A program made the position numbers and the translations under genes. A DNA stretch of 64,000 nucleotides from Arenibacter arenosicollis. Lineage in GTDB: Bacteria; Bacteroidota; Bacteroidia; Flavobacteriales; Flavobacteriaceae. The DNA lies in NCBI RefSeq assembly GCF_014397245.1, contig NZ_JACLHY010000015.1, positions 1-64,000 on the forward strand, in the 5' to 3' direction. Below the pieces are notes generated by a model, which was not told where the DNA came from, ran no database searches, and was given only the letters and a program-made list of their open reading frames with translations. Positions 57,535 to 64,000 of this stretch are shown one piece after another. Each line of letters begins with the position of its first letter. Position 1 is the first letter of the stretch.

Positions 57535-58146
57535 ATGGGATTATTTGATAAACTTTTTGGGGGAGGAAAAAGAAGGGTTTCCAAAGAAACGGTGGAAACA
57601 AGAGGGCAGCATATGCCCGACTTAAATATTCCCGTTGACGAAAAGTTTACCATTAATTTTAAACACAACGGTGGAAAGTTCTTGTATTGCGATTCGATCA
57701 ATGAGGTATTTACCAATTTGGACAATATAATTATTGAGAATGAATGGCAGGACCAGACCTTTTTTTCGATGGATAAAAGGTTGGAAGATAAATTTTCAAA
57801 ACAAGAAATAAATTTCACCGATCACCCCAATAAGAGCGAAATATTCTTTACCACCTGTGAACATTTGATTGCCCAGAACGGCTCCATCTTAGTTTGCTCC
57901 AATCAATTAAAAGAAAGAAAACTTCACGAATTACCTGCAAATGTTATTGTTTTTGCCACCACCAGCCAAATGGTAGAATCTATTGGGGAGGGACTTAAAA
58001 CAATAAAAAAGAAGTATAAAAATGTAATTCCGGCCAACATTACCACCATAAAACATTTTCAACCAACGGCTGAAAATTCTGACGATTTCTTAACTTACGG
58101 AAGTAGTTCTAAAAATCTTTACCTTTTACTTCTGGAAGACTTATAA
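57535..58146 (+). CDS. LUD domain protein (LutC/YkgG-like)
   Basis: 203 residues; the start is MGLFDKLFGGGKRRVSKE and the core shows FTTCEHLIAQNGSILVCSNQ, followed by LPANVIVFATTSQMVESIGE, as in LUD/DUF162 proteins related to LutC. LutC acts with LutA and LutB in lactate oxidation, but those are absent here. The protein lies between ftsH and cdsA, one base before cdsA, so translation is tightly linked with phospholipid synthesis. Function in this context is unknown. Confidence 0.8.
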   Translation: MGLFDKLFGGGKRRVSKETVETRGQHMPDLNIPVDEKFTINFKHNGGKFLYCDSINEVFTNLDNIIIENEWQDQTFFSMDKRLEDKFSKQEINFTDHPNKSEIFFTTCEHLIAQNGSILVCSNQLKERKLHELPANVIVFATTSQMVESIGEGLKTIKKKYKNVIPANITTIKHFQPTAENSDDFLTYGSSSKNLYLLLLEDL

Positions 58147-58147
58147 C

Positions 58148-58951
58148 ATGAGAGAAATTTTAAGGCGCTTACTTACAGGTGCGGTCTATGTAATTTTACT
58201 ACTTTCCGCCGTATTTCTAAGCACCGATGCGTTTGACTTTTTGTTTATGACTTTTGGTCTCGCCTGTCTCTACGAGTACAAACGCATGATCAAACTTCCT
58301 GGCTACCACATTTTTATTGCTTATTTGGCACTCTGGTGGACATATATATATCTGATTAATGATAAGATTCTCATTAATATTTTGATGTTCATTACAATAT
58401 CCATTAATTTTATACTGTTGTACTACCTCTTTTCAGGAAAGGAAAAATTGTTCAACTCTTTGCAAAAATTTATAATTGGTTTGTTTTATATAGGGGGAGG
58501 TTGTATTTTCCTAACTATGATTCCCTATAAGGATAATGAATTTGCACAGTTTCTGATCATGGGAGTATTTATCCTTATTTGGGTAAACGATACTTTTGCC
58601 TACTTGGTTGGCAAAAGTATAGGTCGTAATAAATTGTTCCCTTCCATTTCCCCCAAAAAAACAATAGAGGGAGCAGTAGGAGGTTTTGTTTTTGCATTGG
58701 CAGCATCATATTTTTTGTCGAAATATGAAACCAATATTTCGCTGGTGCAATGGTTAATTCTGGCATCGGTCATTGTATTGACAGGAAGTTTGGGCGACCT
58801 TATAGAATCTAAATTTAAAAGAGCCGCAGGCGTCAAAGATAGTGGAGCCATTTTGCCGGGACATGGTGGAATGCTGGATAGATTGGACAGTTTAGTGTTT
58901 GCTGCACCTTTTGCATATTTAACTTTAATTATTTTTTCGCATGTTTCATAG
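58148..58951 (+). CDS. cdsA: Phosphatidate cytidylyltransferase
   Basis: 267 residues, multi-pass membrane enzyme with about seven helices. The signature near the C-terminus reads GSLGDLIESKFKRAAGVKDS and continues LPGHGGMLDRLDS. It makes CDP-diacylglycerol from phosphatidic acid and CTP. It overlaps psd by 11 bp. Confidence 0.96.
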   Translation: MREILRRLLTGAVYVILLLSAVFLSTDAFDFLFMTFGLACLYEYKRMIKLPGYHIFIAYLALWWTYIYLINDKILINILMFITISINFILLYYLFSGKEKLFNSLQKFIIGLFYIGGGCIFLTMIPYKDNEFAQFLIMGVFILIWVNDTFAYLVGKSIGRNKLFPSISPKKTIEGAVGGFVFALAASYFLSKYETNISLVQWLILASVIVLTGSLGDLIESKFKRAAGVKDSGAILPGHGGMLDRLDSLVFAAPFAYLTLIIFSHVS

Positions 58952-59615
58952 AGAAGGACAAAAAATCATTATAACAACCTTTATTATAGTTTGTTCCATT
59001 ATAATATTGGCCAATTTTTTCGTGTACATCACGTGGCTAAAATTTGTTCTTCAAATTACCTCACTGGTAATACTTATTCTAATCCTACAGTTCTTTAGAA
59101 ATCCCAAACGAAATGCATCCAAAAGTTTTGATGAAATATTAGCGCCTGTAGATGGTAAAGTGGTTGTTATTGAAGAAGTGGAGGAAACAGAATATTTTAA
59201 GGACAAACGTATCCAGGTATCAATTTTTATGTCTCCGATTAATGTGCATGTTACTAGATACCCGGTAAGTGGACTTATTAAATTCTCCAAATATCATGCT
59301 GGAAAATATCTAGTAGCCTGGCACCCTAAGTCCAGTGAGGAGAATGAAAGAACTACAGTAGTCATAAATACCCCAAAGTTTGGGGACATACTATACCGCC
59401 AAATCGCCGGCGCTATGGCCCGCCGTATTGTTAACTATGCGGAAGTTGGGGAAAGTGTTCATCAGGGCGAAGATGCTGGATTTATTAAATTTGGCTCTAG
59501 AGTAGATTTGTTCTTACCTTTGAATAGTGCAATTACCGTAAAACTGCACCAAAAAGTAACAGGGGCAAAAACATGTATTGCAACTACAAGGGTTCAAAAA
59601 GAAAATGAAGACTGA
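58941..59615 (+). CDS. psd: Phosphatidylserine decarboxylase, short type
   Basis: 224 residues: two hydrophobic N-terminal helices (about 8-50), then the PSD-A type core with LAPVDGKVVVIEEV, FMSPINVHVTRYPVSG and the self-cleavage site G185-S186 in IKFGSRVD, where the Ser becomes the pyruvoyl group. It makes phosphatidylethanolamine. It overlaps cdsA by 11 bp and the ACBP gene by 11 bp. Confidence 0.95.
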   Translation: MFHREGQKIIITTFIIVCSIIILANFFVYITWLKFVLQITSLVILILILQFFRNPKRNASKSFDEILAPVDGKVVVIEEVEETEYFKDKRIQVSIFMSPINVHVTRYPVSGLIKFSKYHAGKYLVAWHPKSSEENERTTVVINTPKFGDILYRQIAGAMARRIVNYAEVGESVHQGEDAGFIKFGSRVDLFLPLNSAITVKLHQKVTGAKTCIATTRVQKENED

Positions 59616-59874
59616 TAAACTAAATAAAGAATTTATAGCAGCGGTCGATTTCATTAATGATTACAACGACCCCCTCCCTGCTGATCTTCTATTAAAATTA
59701 TATGCCTATTTTAAAATTGCAAACCGCAATTTCAGCCATCCGGGAAGCAGGACTCCTCTGATAAATGCTTTTAAAGCCAATGCCCTTATCCAGGCCAAAA
59801 ACGTAAGTATAGAACAAGCCATGGAACGTTATATAGAATTGGTGGACAAAGAAGTTCGAAAGATCAAGAAATAG
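59605..59874 (+). CDS. Acyl-CoA-binding protein
   Basis: 89 residues from the ATG at 59605; a longer start within psd is rejected. The four-helix ACBP pattern is visible in FIAAVDFINDYNDPLPADLL, LLKLYAYFKIANRNF and NAFKANALIQAKNVSIEQAM. It lacks the usual KWDAW-type segment: the corresponding part reads RTPLINAFKANALIQAK. It binds long-chain acyl-CoA and may supply acyl chains to lipid synthesis. It overlaps psd by 11 bp. Confidence 0.85.
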   Translation: MKTDKLNKEFIAAVDFINDYNDPLPADLLLKLYAYFKIANRNFSHPGSRTPLINAFKANALIQAKNVSIEQAMERYIELVDKEVRKIKK

Positions 59875-59937
59875 GGAATTAACTTTAAAAGACCCCTTTG
59901 CTAAACCTTTAAATACAAATAATAATACTTACAAGCC

Positions 59938-61206
59938 TTAAGAAACCATATTCAATTGGTTTTCCTTATTTTCAAAATAGGTAAAGTATATTCCGCCAAT
60001 AATTGTAACAAGGAAATAAGCACCTACCCATAGATTTCCCCATGGAAGGTAAGTATTTAACCCAAACCAATCCCCAAAATAGGCTAGCCATAAAATTCCT
60101 GCCATTCCCCTAAGCAACTCTATCATAACCGCATACTTTTTCCTATCCATAAGAGTGGTATACCCATAGATTCCTACAAAAATAAAACCACTGAAAACCA
60201 ATAGACCATTAAAACCTATTTCGGTATAATTAAAGAACATAAACATCATTAAGCCCAAACTGGCCAGCATTTGAAAAATAGCATATTGCTTCAACCTATT
60301 GGTTGCATATGATTCATATCTTTTAAAGTCGTAAACATCCTCAATAATAGCAATAGGATACCGCTCCTTAACATCATTCGGTCTCCAGCCCGTGGGCATA
60401 AACCAAATGCGTAATTTATCCCTTAAACTTCTCGTTCGCCATGCATCCTGCATTATCCTCCATAGATGTTGAAAATTTATAATTACTGGATTCCAGGTTC
60501 CGACAGGCTTCAACACTCCGAATTGGGGAGGAACCTCGTCCAATTCCTCCTGAAATGTACCAAACATACGATCCCAAACGCAAAGTATTTGTCCTAGGTT
60601 TTTATCTATGTATTCCGGATTTATGGCGTGATGTACCCGGTGCTGTGATGGGGTAACCAATATATATTCCAACCAACCCATCTTTCCAATATGCCTGGTA
60701 TGGTACCAAAACTGGGCAAACAAATGTATAGGGGCCAAAATGGCTATTATTAAATGCGGAACTCCCAAAATTGCCGCTGGGATTAGGAACAAGGAAAAAA
60801 AGCCTATCAGATTACTAATAGGTTGTCTAAGGGCACAGGCCAAATTAAACTCCTCACTGCTGTGGTGAATTACATGCTGATTCCAAAAAATATTTATATT
60901 ATGGCTTAACCTATGATTCCAGTAACCGGCAAAATCGAGAACTATAAAAGCTAGGAGCCAAACCAGCCATGTAGCCTTAATTTCGGTAATTGCCAAATGT
61001 TCCAGCAAGTAAGGATAGGAAACTACGACCAAAGCAAGCCCCAATGTATCCTTTATTATATTGGTAAGTCCAGAACTAATACTGGAAACCGTGTCCATAA
61101 CCTTATGCATCTGTTTCTTTACAAAATAGCCATAGGTTATTTCTATAGTCAAAAGGATTACAAAAAATGGGATGGCGTATAGAAGTGCCGTCGCGTAGGT
61201 TTCCAT
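59938..61206 (-). CDS. Sterol desaturase / fatty acid hydroxylase family membrane protein
   Basis: 422 residues with 8 or more hydrophobic helices. Di-iron histidine motifs are present: HRLSH, HVIHHSSEEFN and HRVHHAINPEY. An extra C-terminal part of about 150 residues is mostly membrane and resembles alkylglycerol monooxygenase-like (AGMO/TMEM195) proteins. The lipid substrate is unknown. Its gene starts four bases after a TAACTTTG box. Convergent with the phospholipid operon. Confidence 0.88.
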   Translation of the reverse strand: METYATALLYAIPFFVILLTIEITYGYFVKKQMHKVMDTVSSISSGLTNIIKDTLGLALVVVSYPYLLEHLAITEIKATWLVWLLAFIVLDFAGYWNHRLSHNINIFWNQHVIHHSSEEFNLACALRQPISNLIGFFSLFLIPAAILGVPHLIIAILAPIHLFAQFWYHTRHIGKMGWLEYILVTPSQHRVHHAINPEYIDKNLGQILCVWDRMFGTFQEELDEVPPQFGVLKPVGTWNPVIINFQHLWRIMQDAWRTRSLRDKLRIWFMPTGWRPNDVKERYPIAIIEDVYDFKRYESYATNRLKQYAIFQMLASLGLMMFMFFNYTEIGFNGLLVFSGFIFVGIYGYTTLMDRKKYAVMIELLRGMAGILWLAYFGDWFGLNTYLPWGNLWVGAYFLVTIIGGIYFTYFENKENQLNMVS

Positions 61207-61210
61207 TGAT

Positions 61211-61238
61211 CAAAGTTAATTGTATAGGCTCCAACAAA
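61211..61238 (-). promoter_or_regulatory. Candidate leaderless promoter of the desaturase gene
   Basis: TAACTTTG (61211-61218) with TTTG (61235-61238) at a 16-bp spacing, slightly short. Only ATCA separates the box from the ATG. Confidence 0.5.
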
Positions 61239-61447
61239 TATAGCGAAAATGGTTGTTCCTTTATTCTATATGGTACTACTCCCCTACACAAACCACTCAT
61301 AATGTTACTTTTAAATCCATAAAGTTGATCTAAGTATGGACCAAACAGAACTCCCCCATCTTAGAACTAAAGGATCCTTGACAAAAGCTTTTGTTTTCAA
61401 TCCAATAAAGAATAAATTAGTCCTATATACTTTATATTGGCCTTTAA

Positions 61448-64000
61448 ATGAATTTAAGACATTCCATAGTAACGCGTTTTGCCCTATTCTTTACCGGACT
61501 AATCATTTTCTCAATTCTTCTGTCAGGGTATTTGGTTTTCCGAAAGGCATCCCAAGTTATAACGGAACACTCAAAAGAACGCATGATGCAGGCCTCCGAA
61601 TTGGCGGAACAATCGTTCTATGCATTACTTAATGAAGTAACCAATGACATTGCAGTAATTGCCTTGAGTCCCACAATACAAGAGCATATACACCGTCCCT
61701 CAGTAAAAACTACCAGCGATATAGATCAACTGTTCAGGATTATACTTGAAAACAAAGAAACCTATTTCCAAATAAGATTGCTCGACGCCCATGAAAATGG
61801 CAAAGAAATTATTCGCTTTGATAAGGAAAAGGGCATAGTACGGAAGTCCAATAACCTGCAACAAAAAGGAGACCGTGAATATTTTAGGGAGGCCATCCAA
61901 ATAAATAAAGGGGAACATTATTTTTCCAATATCAATTTAAACGAGGAATACGGTGTAATCAGTTTTCCTTACACCCCTACCCTACGTGTTGCAAGTCCAA
62001 TTTTTAATAGTGAAAATAAAAAAGTGGGTATCCTAATTATCAACATTAACCTAAATCCGTTATATCGCAACTTAGATCGTATAGCCGGCAACGACAGTAA
62101 ATTTTATTTAATAGATTCCAAGGGCCAGTATTTATATTCCCATGACAGGTCCGAGCAGTTTGGTCTACAGACCAAAAAATATAAAAATTTTTTTTCCGAT
62201 TTCAATATTGACGAAAATTCCAATGAACCACCAAAAGAAGGTTTCCAACAACTGGTACATCAACCCAATGGCAATTATTTAAGCTATTTTAAAGAGTTGC
62301 CCTATTTCGATGGAAAACGAAAAATATATCTGATTTCCAATATGGAACAGAATGTATTACTAAAAAATGCACTTACTGTACGTTCGGAAAGTTTACAAAC
62401 CTTGTTGTGGGTATGTTTAATTTCCATTCTGCTATCGTGGTTTTTCACCAATCTATTTTCAAAAAAAATCACCAAAATAACCAAAGCCATCAGCAATTAT
62501 GACAAGGGTATTCCAGATGAAAATGCCTTACCAACCAATAGAAAGGACGAAATAGGAATTCTTGCCAATACTTTCTCCAAAATGAAAGTAAAAATAGATC
62601 AAAATGTGCTTGAATTGAACACGGCACTGGAAAAGGAGCATCTCGCTAGAAATCAGCGGGATGAATTTTTGCAGAATATGAGCCATGAAATGCGCACTCC
62701 CCTTAATGCCATATTAGGCCTTACCAAACTGTTGTATAAAAATGCTTCCGATTCACAATTGCCCATAATCCATGCCTTGGAAAGAAGCTCTAGTAATTTG
62801 GCCGGGTTGGTTTACGACGTTTTGGACCATCAAAAATTAGTAGAAGGCAAACTTCAAATTCAATTGGAGCCAACCAATATTTCGGAGCTCTTGAGGGATA
62901 TTCATTCTACTTATTTATATGAAGCAGTTCAAAAAGGCTTAACATTCAACTTACAAATTGACGATAAACTTGAGACTGGGCAATTTCAGACCGATCCCTT
63001 GAGATTAACACAAATCGTTACAAATCTGGTGGTAAATGCCATAAAATACACTAAAAAGGGTACAATTGGACTCTCGGCCCATATCAATGGTACTGAGTCC
63101 CAAGTATTAAATATAAAAGTAAATGATACTGGTGTAGGGGTACTTCCCAATAACCTTAGCAAGATCAATGACCGTTTTTTTATGGAAAAAAATGAATTGT
63201 CCGGAAGATATGGTAGCTATGGTCTTGGCCTGTCCATTGTTAAACAATTAACAACACTATTCGGAGGTACATTAAGGGCTTCTTCTCAAAAAGGAATTGG
63301 CTCTGAATTTTGGGTGAGTCTGCCAACCATTTCCACTTCATCCCGTAAATTGCCGAAACCTGTTCCTACCTCAACATTTCCCCTGCCACAACTAAATGGT
63401 ACATATAAAATCCTACATATAGAGGACGATGTATCAACTTCAGAATTAATAAAGTATGTTCTTAATTCCGACAACATTAATCTACTGCAGACCAACTCTT
63501 TGGAAGGGGCTTCAAATATAATTATGGTAGATTCTCCAGATTTAATAATCAGTGATCTCATGCTTGAGAATGAAAAAACTCAGGACCATTTGTACGACTG
63601 GATCAAAACTAAAAAAATAAATTGTCCACTTATTGTAGTTTCGGCCCTAGGCCCCGGTGAAGCAGAGGTTTTAAAATGTGAATATTTTCAGAAACCCTTC
63701 CATCTGGACCACTTTAAGGATACCGTTTATAAACTTTTGGGCAGCAATGAATTTGAACCCCCTGATTTTTCCAATATCTATAAAAATTATGACCATGACA
63801 CTGTTAAAGTGGATAGAGTACTAAAATTACTGGAGGAAGAGTTTAATATCTATCTCAAGAAAATAAACACAATTGTTAAGGCCAAAGACCAGGTTATATG
63901 GGAATCCATAATTCACAAACTAATAGCCCATATCAATAATCTTGGATTAATTACACTTTCGAAGGTACTTCCAGAAAAAATTATTTCCTTAAATAGCGAT
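61448..64000 (+). CDS. Hybrid sensor histidine kinase (partial at right edge)
   Basis: 851 codons from the ATG at 61448, open to the window end. An N-terminal transmembrane helix (about 9-30), a periplasmic Cache-like sensor (about 50-290; REYFREAIQINKGEHYFS, RVASPIFNSENKKVGILIIN), a second helix (about 320-340) and HAMP lead to HisKA with H413 in MSHEMRTPLNAILG and a HATPase (GVGVLPNNLSK, GLGLSIVKQLTTLFGG). A receiver follows with D660, D661, phosphoacceptor D703 and K749. After it, residues about 775-851 look like the start of an Hpt domain. It should phosphorelay internally; target and output lie outside. Confidence 0.9.
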   Translation, partial: MNLRHSIVTRFALFFTGLIIFSILLSGYLVFRKASQVITEHSKERMMQASELAEQSFYALLNEVTNDIAVIALSPTIQEHIHRPSVKTTSDIDQLFRIILENKETYFQIRLLDAHENGKEIIRFDKEKGIVRKSNNLQQKGDREYFREAIQINKGEHYFSNINLNEEYGVISFPYTPTLRVASPIFNSENKKVGILIININLNPLYRNLDRIAGNDSKFYLIDSKGQYLYSHDRSEQFGLQTKKYKNFFSDFNIDENSNEPPKEGFQQLVHQPNGNYLSYFKELPYFDGKRKIYLISNMEQNVLLKNALTVRSESLQTLLWVCLISILLSWFFTNLFSKKITKITKAISNYDKGIPDENALPTNRKDEIGILANTFSKMKVKIDQNVLELNTALEKEHLARNQRDEFLQNMSHEMRTPLNAILGLTKLLYKNASDSQLPIIHALERSSSNLAGLVYDVLDHQKLVEGKLQIQLEPTNISELLRDIHSTYLYEAVQKGLTFNLQIDDKLETGQFQTDPLRLTQIVTNLVVNAIKYTKKGTIGLSAHINGTESQVLNIKVNDTGVGVLPNNLSKINDRFFMEKNELSGRYGSYGLGLSIVKQLTTLFGGTLRASSQKGIGSEFWVSLPTISTSSRKLPKPVPTSTFPLPQLNGTYKILHIEDDVSTSELIKYVLNSDNINLLQTNSLEGASNIIMVDSPDLIISDLMLENEKTQDHLYDWIKTKKINCPLIVVSALGPGEAEVLKCEYFQKPFHLDHFKDTVYKLLGSNEFEPPDFSNIYKNYDHDTVKVDRVLKLLEEEFNIYLKKINTIVKAKDQVIWESIIHKLIAHINNLGLITLSKVLPEKIISLNSD

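Overview
The window comes from a member of the Bacteroidota, most likely a marine Flavobacteriaceae. The evidence is AT-rich DNA, promoters of the TTG / TAnnTTTG type, almost no Shine-Dalgarno sequences, a DUF3467 gene after rpoC, a bTHX ribosomal protein gene, SprB-like and thrombospondin type 3 repeats, and an uninterrupted seven-gene trp operon. Genus cannot be fixed from the sequence alone. There is no prophage, insertion sequence, CRISPR array or rRNA operon; this is mostly core chromosome.

Layout. 1-2734 (minus) is the N-terminal 911 residues of a giant calcium-binding-repeat surface protein that runs off the left edge; it was found by direct reading because the frame is open at the edge. 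3365-4954 is prfC (RF3). 5005-20513 (minus) is the gene-expression block: DUF3467, rpoC, rpoB, rplL, rplJ, rplA, rplK, nusG, secE, tRNA-Trp, tuf, tRNA-Thr(GGT), tRNA-Gly, tRNA-Tyr, tRNA-Thr(TGT), hpf, xerC, rpsU. 20582-28481 (minus) holds an acyl-CoA dehydrogenase, a helix-hairpin-helix membrane protein with a tiny membrane protein before it, an unusual AGCS amino-acid symporter, a K+-channel/PspC/DUF2851 operon and a rhodanese. 28695-30432 (plus) is a MarR-nitroreductase-YceI cluster. 30500-37675 (plus) is a trp operon, trpEGDCFBA, headed by a Trp-Trp-Trp leader peptide and attenuator and ending in a small membrane protein. 37676-38222 holds three REP-like palindromes.

The right part holds pyruvate carboxylase (and, 11 kb away, the biotin ligase able to charge it), bTHX, yaaA, rluD with a PASTA protein, ddl, coaD, a PAS histidine kinase with its response regulator, an M14 lipoprotein peptidase, a NUDIX/pyrE divergent pair, an operon rsfS-ftsH-LUD-cdsA-psd-ACBP that joins ribosome silencing, membrane proteolysis and phospholipid synthesis, an AGMO-like sterol desaturase family protein, and the first 851 residues of a hybrid sensor kinase cut by the right edge.

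The most interesting signals are regulatory: the trpL attenuator with a nearly leaderless start; a strong Shine-Dalgarno in front of rpsU in a genome that hardly uses them; a tRNA/tuf promoter that overlaps the hpf terminator so that it should start inside the hairpin arm; a TAnnTTTG box only 3-4 bases before the start codon of several genes; a palindrome over the marR start site; a hairpin between rplL and rpoB; and a 39-bp palindrome shared between a coding region and a nearby terminator. Among proteins, the symporter with SprB-like and lipoyl-like segments is the best candidate for something undescribed. I did not see a clearly new multi-gene system.
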